This document shows, in pieces, positions 51,660-63,699 of a DNA stretch of 64,000 bases (the first letter of the stretch is position 1; the number at the start of each line of letters is the position of its first letter). A program made the translations under genes and the position numbers. The DNA is taken from contig OZ024872.1 in the NCBI GenBank assembly GCA_964017185.1, positions 42,104,188 to 42,168,187 on the forward strand, read 5' to 3'. Below the pieces are notes generated by a model. The model was given only the letters and a program-made list of their open reading frames with translations. It was not told where the DNA came from and searched no databases. This DNA comes from Rugalucina vietnamica. Its lineage: Eukaryota > Mollusca > Bivalvia > Lucinida > Lucinidae.

Positions 51660-54600
51660 CTGGAATGAAAAAAAATAACCAGAGGACCATTGGTCCTGAG
51701 AACGCTCACCTGAAGCCTGATCCTGGAGTATTAAGTCATCATGAAATGACCTTGACCTTGAATACTCACACACCTTTATTGAATTCATAAGTTGTCTGCA
51801 TCTGCAAAGTTTCAGGTCTCAGGCTACAATAGTTTCAAAACCCAGTGATTTATGAGAAAACCATAATTTTAATTTTGATATTTAAATGACTTTGGGTCAA
51901 GGTCAAGAAATGACCTTGGCCTTCATTAATTACTTACCTCAATTGACTCCATTGGTTGTCTGCATCTAGCAACTTCCAGGTCTCAGACTGCAACAGTTTC
52001 CAAAATATCCATTGTTTTCGCCTTTTCCCGTGTAAAAGCCTATGTTTCCAAAATTGACCTTGCCGTAAAATAGGTCAAGGTCATCCTATGGTCATCATTT
52101 GATCAAACTATGATGGGCTGTAGTCCCAAATGCTACATACCAAGTTTCGCGAAAATTGGCCTGCCGGTTCTGGAGAAGAAAATTTTTGAGTGGTTTTTAC
52201 CATATATGGGCGTGGCGGCCATCTTGGTAACGTGACTTGGATTTCGCGATCAAACTTTCGTCTCCCCTACCCATGGATGCTCCACATAAAATTTCACTTT
52301 GATTGGCCCAGCAGTTTCAGAGAAGAAGATCTTTGAACAGTGTGTATGGACGACAAACTTGCCAAGGTCAAGAGATGACCTTGACCTAAATTAATCACAT
52401 ACCTTCATCTACTCCATTAGTTGTTTGCATCTACCACTTTTCAAGCATCAGGCTGCAATAGTTTTCAAAAAATCCATAGTTTTCACTTTTTCCCATGTAA
52501 AAGCCTATGTTCCCAAAATTGACATTGCCGTAAAATATGTCAAGGTCATCCTAGGGTCATCATTTTATCAAACTATGATTGGCTGGAGTCCCAGATGCTA
52601 CATACTAAGTTTCATGAAAATCGGCCTGCCGGTTCTGGAGAAGAAGATTTTTGAGTGGTTTTTACCATATATGGGCGTGGCAGCCATCTTGGTCATGTGA
52701 CCTGGATTTTGCGATCAAACTTTCGTCTCCCCTACCCATGGATGCTCCACATAAAATTTCACTTTGATTGGCCCAGCAGTTTCAGAGAAGAAGACCTTTG
52801 AAAAGTGTGTATGGACGACAGACTGGCCAAGGTCAAGAGATGACCTTGACCTACATTAATCACATACCTTCATCTACTCCGTTAGTTGTTTGCATCTACC
52901 ACTTTTCAGGCATCAGGCTGCAATAGTTTTCAAAAAATCCATAGTTCTCACTTTTTCCCATGTAAAAGCCTATGTTTCCGAAATTGACATTGCCGTAAAT
53001 TAGGTCAAGGTCATCCTAGGGTCATCATTTTATCAAACTATGATGGGCTAAAGCCCCAAATGCTACATACCAAGTTTCATGAAAATCGGCCTGCCGGTTC
53101 TGGAGAAGAAGATTTTTGAGTGGTTTTTACCATATATGGGCGTGGCAGCCATCTTGGTCATGTGACCTGGATTTCGCGATCAAACTTGCATCTCCTCTAC
53201 CCATGGATGCTCCACATAAAATTTCACTTTGATTGGCCCAGCAGTTTCAGAGAAGAAGATCTTTGAAAAGTGTGAATGGACGACAGACTGGCCAAGGTCA
53301 AGAGATGACCTTGACCTAAATTAATCACATACCTTCATCTACTCCATTAGTTGTTTGCATCTACCACTTTTCAGGCCTCAGGCTGCAATAGTTTTCAAAA
53401 AATCCATAGTTTTCACTTTTTACCATGTAAAAGCCTATGTTTCCAAATTTGACCTTGCCGTAAAATAGGTCAAGGTCATCCAAGGGTCATCATTTTATCA
53501 AACTATGATGGGCTGAAGTCCCCGATGCTACATACCAAGTTTCGTGGAAATCAGCCCACCGGTTCTGGAGAAGAAGATTTTTGAAGGGTTTTTACCATAT
53601 ATGGGCGTGGCGGCCATCTTGGTCATGTGACCTGGATTTCGCGATCAAACTTGAAATGCCACTACCCAAGGAGGCTCCACATAAAATTTCAACTAGATTG
53701 GCCAAGCGGTTTCAGAGAAGAAGATCTTTGAAATTGTGGACGACGACGACGACGACGGACGGACGACGGACGGACGCCGGATCATGGCCATCCTATAAGC
53801 TCACCTTGTGAGCCTTCGGCTCAGGTGAGCTAACAAAACATTAACTCCTATAAGCCTGGTGTCCTTTTTATGGGACATAGGCAAACAGCATAGCCCCAGA
53901 CTTGACGCCGCAGAACGCAGAAACCTTTCTCATATATGGGTTAAAACATTTCGTATCAAAATCAAGTCTAGTCATTAGTTGATGAGCATTGATTTCAGGG
54001 TTTATAAAATCACATGTCATGGACACAAAAATGCTTTACAAATAAGTGCAAGCAAAATTAAGTCGATGCCACGGGAATGCAAGGGTCTCCCTCATAAAGA
54101 ATCTCTATAAGTCATGAGCATGAATTCACGCCCTCACAAATTATTTGGAAATACAAAATTAATGAAATAAAAGTCTGTTTGAAAATTTAAAGTAATTAAA
54201 GGGCATTACCTGTTGAGAATTTTCTTTGTCCGGCGAGATGACAGCAAATGTAAATTTCCCTGAACTTTTAGCCCCAGCTGAGGGATTGGCAACTGGCTTG
54301 GTCATCTCCGCTATCTTAGCTAAAGCCTCCTTGGATCTAGCCAGGAATGAGCCCCTTTTCTGTTTCTGAAATAAACACCAAAATACAGTCTAAACTGCCG
54401 ATCCGGTCACCTCTATTCAGCGTGACCCTGCAGTCAGCGGTCAGTTCCGGGTCCCCCCGAACGATTTCTAACGTAAATGCACCTTTATTCAGCACGCACC
54501 TCTCAAACGCGGTCAACGGTCAGCAAAAATTGTCCCAAATCGCTAAATTTTCACTTTAAGCGGCCATGTTTTTTTGTTTTTTTTTTTGTTGCGGTCAATT

Positions 54601-57600
54601 TTGTTTGTTTCTGAAAGTGTAAGCCGTTTACGCTGTGCGGCGACCAAAATAATGGTTTCGGGTAAAACGATCACCCAAAATTGGAGGAAATTTTTTATTT
54701 TTTACCTAGTCGATGAATGGAGCACGGCGTGCAGTTACCGGTTTCATTCAAAACAAATTGTTGTAAAAGCGGTAACCAGCAAAGGCCTATGACTGTATCC
54801 CGGCGTTAAACGCTGATTGCCTTTGAAATTAGAGGATAAAGAGAACCATACCAGCTGGGATTTTTTCGGCGACATAAAAAGAAGTTTTGGATCGTTTGAA
54901 GCATTATTGCTCTTCACTGACCGCATAATTAGCCAGGTGAGGTTAATTGCCAATCAGCACATGTTTGTTTTACTATCGTTAAAGGTGCGAAAATTCGATA
55001 GTGTCATCGTAAAGGTGAGAAAAGTCGATTGAATAAGGTGACAATGATCAAAGCATTGTCAACAAATTGGCCATGCTTACCGATAATCCTGATAATTGTG
55101 TCTCGTTAATTGCTGTCACGTGTTTCAGCATGTGTGCGCGTGTGTGTGTGATTAACCAAGTTGTCCAATTAGGCTCTGATCTGGTAGTTTATTGAAATGT
55201 GTTTGGGAAAAAGGTGTGGCTTCCTTTGTTTTCATTCAAATTGCTTTAAAAAATAAAACAAGAAAATAAAAAAAAAAAAAAAAAAGAAAAAAAGAAAAAG
55301 AAAAAATAAAATCTGTCATGGTAGCCATATAAGCCATCTGATGAGTACCCTTGGCCGGGACGAAACAGAATCTTGAAAACTTTGACTAAATCGACCCTCT
55401 ATTCAGCAAGCACCTGTCTTAAGCAAGCGATTTTGCAATTTCCCTTGGCCGCTTGCTTAAGACAGGTTAGACTGTACTCAATTTTAAAAGAAAATAGAGA
55501 TAGGCAGCATCATGAGTAAACCAACGATGTGGTTTCCAACCAGGTGCAACACAAACAGAGCTGTAAAGGCACAGGAAAATGGGCTAGAGGCTAGAAATTT
55601 TGAATTTAGAAAGTAGAGGAATCATACTATCCGAGTAGTGAAAACAAACATGCTGATCAGCAGTGCATTTACTGCACACCTGATCTGCGCCTTTGTTTTC
55701 GCACAGGCAAAAATCTGGTTTCTCATGATGCAGCGCATTTGTTTTTTTTTTTCGACTTGATTCATTACATCCCAGCCAACACTTTTCTGGTCTTGTTGGG
55801 ATTAAGCAAACACTTCCCGGGTAGTAGGTAGGGATTGAACTCAGGTCCTTTTGATTTGGAATCCTACATTCCATCACATGGCCACTATGGTATGGACCAT
55901 CGAAAACTTACTTCTATGTAACTAACTTAACTTTGCATTTCATACATGCTTATAAATCAAATTTGTGGTAACTTTTGTCCCACCCATCACATTTTTCAGA
56001 AAAAAAAAAAAAATTGTCACCTTTATTACTGTTATTATTGCTAATTGTGCTAAACCACCTAGTAAAGCATTCTTTGGCATATCATTTCAATTTGAGCAGC
56101 CGCATCAGAAAACCAACAATTTGCATATATGCGAAAACAAAGGCGCAGACCAGCTTCGCGGTTACCGCGACGCTAATCAGCACCTTTGTTTTCACTACAG
56201 GGATAGTACAATCCCTCTTCTTAAATCCAAAACTCCAAGCTTCTAGCCTTCTTCTATGACTGTACAGGCCGATTTGTGTCAGACCTGGTCGGAATCCCAA
56301 ATTGTTGGTTTTCTCATGCAGTGGCTCATGTAGTGAACAGTGACATAGTATTCCTGCATTACAATTAAATATGCAATTGTTTCATACTAAACAAAATATG
56401 TTCAGTCTTTAAATATGTTCTGTCTTTAAATTTGTTCAGTCTTAAATATGTTCAGTCTTTCGGGATTATTGAAGCATAAGTTGGTGTCCATATTTTTCAT
56501 ATTTTAAAACACTCGGTCACTGTACTTACTGCCAGTTTATAGAAGCCAGCTGATGGGCTTTCTTTCCCCGGGGGTGGGGCTAATGGTTTGGTAGCTGTGG
56601 GCTTGTCTTTTTCTTGTACCACTGATTTGTCTACGGAACCTAAAATTAGGTTTCAAATAAGAACATTACAACTTTAAAGGACCATTGCACTGGTATCAAG
56701 ATTAACACATTTATAATAAAGCGCTGCAGGCATGCATGATACCCCGGCATGCAAATTTAATTTAGGACAAATGCACAGAATATCTTGATGACACTGATTA
56801 GAAACTGTTTTGAAATTTAGGCAAAACCAAGGATCATAACTCTGTACTTGTTTGACAAAATTTACCCATCTACAATACCAAAGCACCGCTTCCAGATATG
56901 AACTCCTTTACAAAGTTTGTAGAAAATTGGTCTACAAATGCTAGGAAATCAGTCTACAAAAGATAGAGCCAAAAGACAATTTTAACATTTATCAAGGGCC
57001 ATAAATGTGTAACTCTCAAAAACTATCCATCTACAATCCCAAACCACTCCTTCCTGATATGAACTCCTATACAAAGTTTGATGAAAATTGGTCAATAAAT
57101 GCTCAAGATAGAGCTCAGAAACAAAGCTCTGATGGACAGACGGACGGACACTCAAAACACATTTTTTTTTTGCGGAGGGTATAACATAATACTTCACACT
57201 TTTTCAAGCAGCGGGGTACAAAAACTGTGAATGGCTATTTAAGATGATAGCATTATTTGATTATGGCACTCCCTACACATCCGATTCAATTTTATTTATT
57301 TTTTCTCACACTATTGTCATGTTTAACAATAATAAATCAGTAAACAAACCTTATGACTCTTATTGGAGAAAGATAGAAAGAAAAAGGAAGCAAAATATCA
57401 TTTTTTTATGGGATTTAAAATCCATTCATTTAATACTTACATTGTTTCTTGAGGAAAATCTTTCCAAACTTCATAAACTGGCTGCTCTCTGCGTCCTCGG
57501 CTTCTTTCTCCTAGAAACAAACCACCACATAAACATGTCCATGAATTGAAAACCCCCTCCAACCCCACTTTTATGTAGAAAAACTGGGGTGTGTATGATA

Positions 57601-60600
57601 AACTTTTTTCTTTTCTTATAACTGATCCAAAACATAGAATGTGGGTACTTATCAGAACCCTCAATGTCTTGAGCAAAAGCAAAACAAAAAAAAAAAAAAA
57701 AAAAAAAATCCGATGAAAATTTTCAAGTTTTACAGCATTCAAAATTGCTTTATATTGCATATTTTCGCAATGTTAAATTTTGCTGATTTTTCTGACATGT
57801 GGCAACCATGTTCCAGAGCCAATGAAAGTTACCTGTTGTTCCTGTATAAACTGTTCTCGCTCAAATCTTTCTTTCCTCCATTTATAGTCAGTGTCAGTTT
57901 CTTCCTCCACCTGTTCTCCTTCAGAGTCATTGTCAAACATATCTTGTTGGGTGTTGTCATCTGGTGGAGAGAAAAACGAATAAATAAGAAATAAGAGGCT
58001 TCCAGGGTGCCACGATCAGGCAGCTTTCTTTCCTCCATTTATAATCAGTGTCCGTTTCTTCCTCAACCTGTTCTCCTTCAGAGTCGTTGTCAAACATGTC
58101 TTGTTGGGTGTTATCTAGCGGAGAGAGAAATGTATAAGTTTTTTTGTAAACTTATGATTAGGTAGGTCCACAAAATAGACCAAACGTTTGCTACTTTCAA
58201 AGGAATCTGTTCTGGGGGGCACATAACAGCAGTTGTGTTCTTTGTTAGCTCACCTGAGCCGAAGGCTCACAAGGTGAGCTTATAGGATGGCCATGATCCG
58301 GCCTCCGTCCGTCGTCCACAATTTCAAAGATCTTCTTCTCTGAAACCGCTTGGCCAATCAAAGTGAAATTTTATGTGGAGCATCCATGGGTAGGGGGAAC
58401 TGAAGTTTGATCGCGAGATCCGGGTCACATGACCAAGATGGCCGCCACGCCCATATATGTTAAAACACTTCAAAAATCATCTTCTCCAGAATCAGTGGGC
58501 CGATTTCCACGAAACTTGGTATGTAGCATCGGGGACTTCAACCAATCATAGTTTGATAAAATGATGACCCTTGGATGACCTTGACCTATTTACGGCAAGG
58601 TCAAATTTGGAAACATAGGCTTTTACATGGGAAAAAGTGAAAACTATAGATTTTTTGAAAACTATTGCAGCCTGAGGCCTGAAAAGTGGTAGATGAAAAC
58701 AACTAATGGAGTAGATGAAGGTATGTGATTAATTTAGGTCAAGGTCATCTCTTGACCTTGGCCAGTCTGTCGTCCACGCACACTTTTCAAAGATCTCCTC
58801 TGAAACTGCTTGGCCAATCAAAGTGAAATTTTATATGGAGCATCCATGGGTAGGGGTGACAAAAGTTTGATAGCAAAATCCAGGTCACATAACCAAGATG
58901 GCTGCCACGCCCATATATGGTAAAAACCACTCAAAAATCTTCTCATGAACCGGAAGGCCGATTTTCAGGAAACTTGGTATGTAGCATTTGGGACTACAGC
59001 CCATCATAGTTTGATCAAATGATGACCCTAGCATGACCTTGACCTATTTTACGGCAAAGTCAATTTTGTAAACATAGGCTTTTACATGGGGAAAAAGTGA
59101 AAATTATGGATTTTTTGAAAACTATTGCAGCCTGAGGCCTGAAAAGTGATAGATGCAAAACAACTAATGAAAGTATGTGATTAATTTAGGTCAAGGTCAT
59201 CTCTTGACCTTGACCAGTCTGTTGTCCATACACACTTTCACGCCCATATATGGTAAAAACCACTAAAAAATCTTCTTCTCCAGAATCGGCAGGCCGATTT
59301 TCATGAAACTTCGTATGTATTATTTGGGACTCCAGCCCATCATAGTTTGATAAAATGATGACCCTAGGATGACCTTGACATATTTTATGGCAAGGTCAAT
59401 TTTGGAAACATAGGCTTTTACATGGGAAAAAGTGAAAATTATGGATTTTTAGCTCACCTGAGCTGAAAGCTCACAAGGTGAGCTTATAGGATGGCCATGA
59501 TCCAGTGTCCGTCCGTCCGTCCGTCTTCCACAATTTCAAAGATCTTCTTCTCTAAAACCGCTTGGCCAATCAAAGTGAAATTTTATGTGGAGCATCCATG
59601 GGTAGGGGGAACTGAAGTTTGATTGCGAGATCCGGGTCACATGACCAAGATGGCCGCCACGCCCATATATGGTAAAAACCACTCAAAAATCTTCTCCAGA
59701 ATCGGCTGGCCGATTTCCAAGAAACTTGGTATGTAGCATTGGGGACTTCAGCCCATCATAGTTTGATAAAATGATGACCCTAGGATGACCATGACCTATT
59801 TTACGGCAAGGTCAAATTTGGAAACATAGGCTTTTACATGGGAAAAAGTGAAAACTATGGATTTTTTGAAAACTATTGCAGCCTGAGGCCTGAAAAGTGG
59901 TAGATGCAAACAACTAATGAAGTAGATGAAGATATGTGATTAATTTAGGTCAAGGTCATCTGTTGACCTTGGCCAGTCTGTTGTCCATACACACTTTTCA
60001 AAGATCTTCTTCTCTGAAACTGCTTGGCCAATCAAAGTGAAATTTTATGTGGAGCATCCATGGGAAACGAAAGTTTGATCACGAAATCCAGGTCACATGA
60101 CCAAGATGGCTGCCACGCCCATATATGGTAAAAACCACTCAAAAATCTTCTTCTCCAGAACCGGTTGGCCGATTTCCACGAAACTTGGTATGTAGCATCA
60201 GGGACTTCAGCCCATCATATTTTGATAAAATGATGACCCTTGGATGACCTTGACCTATTTTACGGCAAGGTCAAATTTGGAAACATAGGCTTTTACATGG
60301 GAAAAAGTGAAAACTATGGATTTTTTGAAAACTATTGCAGCCTGAAGCCTGAAAAGTGGTAGATGCAAACAACTAATGGAGTAGATGAAGGTATGTGTTT
60401 AATTTAATTTAGGTCAAGGTCATCTCTTGACCTTGGCCAGTCTGTCCTCCATACACACGTTTCAAAGATCTTCTTCTCTGAAACTGCTTTGGCCAATCAA
60501 AGTGAAATTTTATGTGGAGCATCCATAAGGGGAAACGAAAGTTTGATCGCTAAATCCAGGTCACATGACCAAGATGGCTGCCATGCCCATATATGGTAAA

Positions 60601-63484
60601 AACCACTCAAAAATCTTCTTCTCCAGAACCGGCAGGCCGATTTTCATGAAACTTGGTATGTACCATTTGGTACTCCATCCCATCATAGTTTGATCAAATG
60701 ATGACCCTTGGATGACCTTGACATATTTTACGGCAATGTCAATTTTGGAAACATAGGCTTATATATGGGGGAAAAAGTGAAAACTATTGATTTTTTGAAA
60801 ACTATTGCAGCCTGAGGCCTGAAAAGTGGTAGATGCAAACAACTAATGGAGTAGATGAAGGTATGTGATTAATTTAATTTAGGTCAAGGTCATCTCTTGA
60901 CCTTGGCCAGTCTGTCCTCCATACACACGTTTCAAAGATCTTCTTCTCTGAAACTGCTTTGGCCAATCAAAGTGAAATTTTATGTGGAGCATCCATAAGG
61001 GGAAACGAAAGTTTGATCGCTAAATCCAGGTCACATGACCAAGATGGCTGCCATGCCCATATATGGTAAAAACCACTCAAAAATCTTCTTCTCCAGAACC
61101 GGCAGGCCGATTTTCATGAAACTTGGTATGTACCATTTGGTACTCCATTCCATCATAGTTTGATCAAATGATGACCCTTGGATGACCTTGACATATTTTA
61201 CGGCAATGTCAATTTTGGAAACATAGGCTTATATATGGGGGAAAAAGTGAAAACTATTGATTTTTTGAAAACTATTGCAGCCTGAGGCCTGAAAAGTGGT
61301 AGATGCAAACAACTAATGAAGTAGATGAAGGTATGTGATTAATTTAATTTAGGTCAAGGTCATCTCTTGACCTTGGCCAGTCTGCCATCCATACACACTT
61401 TTCAAAGATCTTTTTCTCTGAAACTGCTAGGCCAATCAAAGTGAAATTTTATGTGGAGCGTCCATGGGTAGGGGGAACGAAAGTTTGATAGCGAAATTCG
61501 GGTCACATGACCAAGATGGCCGCCATGCCCAACTATGGTAAAAACCACTCAAAAGTCTTCTTTTCCAGAACCGGCTGGCCGATTTTCGTGAAACTTGGTA
61601 TGTAGCATTTGGGACTCCAGCCCATCATAGTTTGTTGAAATGATGACCCTTGGATGACCTTGACCTATTTTACGGCAAGGTCAATTTTGGAAACATAGGC
61701 TTTCACATGGAAAAAGGCGAAAACAATGGATATTTTGGAAACTCTTGCAGCCTGAGACCTGAAAGTTGCTAGATGCAGACAACTAATGGAGTCAATGAAG
61801 GTAAGTAATTAATGAAGGCCAAGGTCCTTTCTTGACCTTGACCCAAGGTCATTTAAATATCAAAATTAAAATTAAAGTTTTCTCAGAAATCACTGGGTTT
61901 GGAAACTATTGCAGCCCGAGACCTGAGACTTTGCAGATGCAGACAACTTATTAAGTCAATAAAGGTGTGTGAGTATTCAAGGTCAAGGTCATTTAATGAT
62001 GACTTCGTACTCCAAGATCAGGCTTCAGGTGAGCGTTCTCAGGACCAATGGTCCTCTGGTTTTAAATTTCCAATCAAATGGCTGTAACCTGGATCTTTTT
62101 TCTCATTTTTCAGTCAAACAGCTGACAAGAAAGGGAAAGCAAACAACTCATACTGACAATAAGATTTTGCTGTCCATCTTCAAATGACCTTGTACTTAAA
62201 CCAAAATCAGTGTCAGCATCTTTCCATGAATTTTTTACAAGCTTGGCAGTAATTTTTCCCTCCAATTTAAGGACTTTGGTATAATGAATATGTCTATTTG
62301 ACAGCAATAGAATAGGTAAATGAACATTTTCTGAGATTAAAATTTCACTAACCATTATTGTTCCACCTGAATCTTCTCATTCTTCCAGCACCCTCCGTGT
62401 GCAGGTCACCGTCAGGGAGGTACATCTCCTGAAATCGCATCAGCTCCCGTTTATCCTCGTCTATCAGTTGTTTCCTGTAAAACATGAGACTTTATGACAT
62501 ACAAATTATTCTAATGTGACATAATCGTTTTCTCTATTGAACCTAATTTGCACCCATGTGCACATTAGCAATAACTCACTGTAAACAAAATTTAGCGCAA
62601 AAGATGGCGTATTTGTGATTTCGCACATAAACATTCATGTCTGCCGAGAACGAGTCTACTGGAAAACATTTAAAATGTAAGCGTTTAATGATCAGTCATG
62701 TTAGAACCAAACTATTTTGTTACTTTACTGTGAACTATCTTTGATTAAAGCATTACGTTGTCGGGCAGATGCTTAATTAACTCCGGCTGCACCCTAGTGA
62801 ATTAATACAGTGATCTGCCCTCTAACATTCCGTGTAAATCACAATAATTCACAGTAAAGTAAAATAATTTCTTAAATAGAAAACTATTTTACACATGGCA
62901 AAATAACACACTGTTTACCTTGAAATGGAAAACAAACTTATTCGTGTTTTGGTAGTCGTTTTTGGCTGTTTTGATCACCAAATGTGCTGTTTTGATTAAT
63001 TGCAATAAGCCCCATAGAGAAATAAAAGTTTTATAAACAAGTGAATTATACATTATAATCACTCCTTGTTTAATACCATTATTAAGAATAAAATTTATTT
63101 CAAAGATATGCAAGAAGTCCTTGCCTTGGTATTAAGAAAAGTTAAAGACCTTACAGATGCACTCCTTTTATGACTTCATCTCAGTTATTCATTTTAGACA
63201 CTATATTTAAAGTCAAATTATATATTATCAAGAAAAAAAGGTGGGGGTGGGGGGTAAATTTTCCCCAGCTTAACACCATTATTCATAGAAAACTAACTGA
63301 AAGGACTTACAGATGCACTCTACCAACTTCATCTCTCAGTTCTTCATTATTGGCAACTTTATCTTTATCTCCTTCTTCAATCTCCATAATATCCTCTTCT
63401 TCCAAAAGGTCTAGGTCTTCATCACTGTCTGCTTCACTACCAGATAATTCTGCTTCAGCTTCCACAAATTCTGAGCGAATTTTC
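51513..63484 (-). CDS. CLSPN: Claspin, C-terminal third (gene-level, 7 exons; 5' part outside window)
   Basis: Claspin is the fork-associated adaptor that lets ATR phosphorylate CHK1. Exons, in order: 63484-63311, 62474-62353, 57960-57833, 57510-57441, 56639-56530, 54365-54210, 51659-51513 (stop TAG). They total about 301 residues, similar to the matching part of vertebrate claspin, and every junction keeps frame. Landmarks: EAELSGSEADSDEDLDLLEE; DEDKRELMRFQEMYLPDGDL then HTEGAGRMRRFRW; TDYKWRKERFEREQF; SSQFMKFGKIFLKK; GSFLARSKEALAKIAEM then KFTFAVISPDKENS; and a C-terminus SIFNHL (vertebrate SIFKYLES). The CHK1-binding repeats lie upstream, outside the window. Two exons have partial tandem duplicates beside them. 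Introns are full of transposons. Confidence 0.93.
51677..53833 (+). mobile_element. Helitron-like (HINE) element, family alpha, copy 4
   Basis: 'accagaggaccattggtcct' with 'gagaacgctcacctgaag'; internal ~470-bp repeats ('gaccttgacctaaattaatc', 'tttttaccatatatgggcgt', 'cggttctggagaagaagat'); gacgacgacggacgg; terminal hairpin 'gctcaccttgtgagcctt' / 'cggctcaggtgagctaa'. In the last CLSPN intron. Confidence 0.8.
54210..54365 (-). CDS. CLSPN: CLSPN exon
   Basis: Encodes KQKRGSFLARSKEALAKIAE, MTKPVANPSAGAKSSGKFTF and AVISPDKENSQQ (vertebrate: GSLLNQPKAVLQKLAAL ... NFVFHTLSPVK). Acceptor gtttatttcag, donor CAACAG/gtaatg. Confidence 0.9.
54386..55474. mobile_element. Pogo/Tigger-like non-autonomous element (1.09 kb)
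   Basis: Ends CAGTCTAAACTG and CAGGTTAGACTG are inverted repeats flanked by TA (54384-54385, 55475-55476). Subterminal 'cctctattcagc' and 'ttaagcggcc' / 'ggccgcttgctta' words recur inverted. No transposase frame. It is 20 bp from the acceptor of the neighbouring CLSPN exon. Confidence 0.75.
55502..55738 (+). mobile_element. MITE family A, copy 17
   Basis: ggcagcatcatgagtaaacc ... 'gaggaatcatactatccgag' ... hairpin around cagcagtgcatttactgcac ... 'ggtttctcatgatgcagcgc'. Confidence 0.75.
56093..56329 (-). mobile_element. MITE family A, copy 18
   Basis: tgagcagccgcatcagaaaa; hairpin cagcttcgcggttaccgcga; 'tccaagcttctagccttctt'; 'ctgtacaggccgatttgtgt'; 'ggttttctcatgcagtggct'. Confidence 0.8.
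56393..56462. repeat. ~18-bp tandem repeat
   Basis: 'atgttcagtctttaaat' repeated about four times with small changes, in a CLSPN intron. Confidence 0.8.
56530..56639 (-). CDS. CLSPN: CLSPN exon
   Basis: Encodes SVDKSVVQEKDKPTATKPLA and PPPGKESPSAGFYKLA. Poorly conserved linker; supported by phase and splice sites (cctaattttag, GGCA/gtaagt). Confidence 0.82.
56718..57217 (+). mobile_element. Pearl/BIV160-type Helitron, copy 2 (short)
   Basis: Same left arm as the 9.4-kb copy ('gcgctgcaggcatgcatgat'), about two ~150-bp repeats, 'cagacggacggaca', 'ggagggtataacataata', and a decayed right hairpin (cacactttttcaagcagcgggg). Confidence 0.8.
57441..57510 (-). CDS. CLSPN: CLSPN exon
   Basis: A 70-nt exon encoding EKEAEDAESSQFMKFGKIFL and KKQ (vertebrate: [20 protein letters not shown]). 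Acceptor ttgtttctag, donor ACAAT/gtaagt. Confidence 0.88.
57525..57775 (+). mobile_element. MITE family B, copy 10
   Basis: 'ataaacatgtccatgaatt', 'aaccccacttttatgtag', 'aaaactggggtgtgta', 'ccaaaacatagaatgtgggt', a poly-A run at 57689, 'ttgctttatattgcat'. Starts 15 bp from the exon acceptor. Confidence 0.7.
57833..57960 (-). CDS. CLSPN: CLSPN exon
   Basis: Encodes DNTQQDMFDNDSEGEQVEEE and TDTDYKWRKERFEREQFIQE (vertebrate: DDASQMDLFHRDSDDD ... RWRKERIEREQWL). Acceptor tctctccaccag, donor CAACAG/gtaact. Confidence 0.92.
58026..58115 (-). pseudogene. CLSPN: Partial tandem duplicate of the CLSPN 57833-57960 exon
   Basis: Nearly the same coding sequence (NTQQDMFDNDSEGEQVEEET, DTDYKWRKE) after an intact-looking acceptor, but it breaks off after GAAAG into unrelated sequence without a donor. 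One codon is lost at the 5' edge. Not part of the main transcript. Confidence 0.8.
58245..59448 (-). mobile_element. Helitron-like element, family alpha, copy 5a (truncated)
   Basis: Reverse orientation. Right-end hairpin 'ttagctcacctgagccga' / 'aggctcacaaggtgagctta', microsatellite, then two to three internal repeats, ending where a second right-end hairpin begins. No left end. Confidence 0.75.
59449..62061 (-). mobile_element. Helitron-like element, family alpha, copy 5b
   Basis: Reverse orientation, complete: hairpin 'ttagctcacctgagctga' at 59449, 'ccgtccgtccgtccgtc', five ~470-bp repeats, left end 'aggaccaatggtcctctggt' at 62041-62060. Units 60401-60870 and 60871-61340 are nearly identical. 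Confidence 0.8.
62353..62474 (-). CDS. CLSPN: CLSPN exon
   Basis: Encodes KQLIDEDKRELMRFQEMYLP and DGDLHTEGAGRMRRFRWNNN, the best-conserved claspin block in the window. Acceptor ttttacag, donor AATG/gttagt. Confidence 0.94.
63311..63484 (-). CDS. CLSPN: CLSPN exon
   Basis: Encodes KIRSEFVEAEAELSGSEADS, DEDLDLLEEEDIMEIEEGDK and NNEELRDEVGRVH (vertebrate: DFIEDEAELSGSD ... DEELQSQIKKIH). Acidic. Acceptor tatttacag, donor CATCT/gtaagt. Only this one of three tandem copies keeps a donor. Confidence 0.92.
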
Positions 63485-63548
63485 CTGTAAATAAAATATG
63501 AGAATGGTTAGGAATATTCATTTCATCTCATGCAATTTCCATGAAAAA

Positions 63549-63640
63549 TATCTTCTTCCAAAAGGTCTAGATCTTCATCACTATCTGCTTCACTACCAGA
63601 TAATTCTGCTTCAGCGTCTACAAATTCTGAGCGGATTTTC
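63549..63640 (-). pseudogene. CLSPN: Second tandem copy of the CLSPN 63311-63484 exon 5' half
   Basis: Acceptor gtacag, then KIRSEFVDAEAELSGSEADS, DEDLDLLEED, running into intron-like sequence and a stop; no donor. Confidence 0.8.
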
Positions 63641-63699
63641 CTGTACATAAAATATCAGAATGGTTAGGAATATTCATTTCATCTCATGCAACTTCCATG

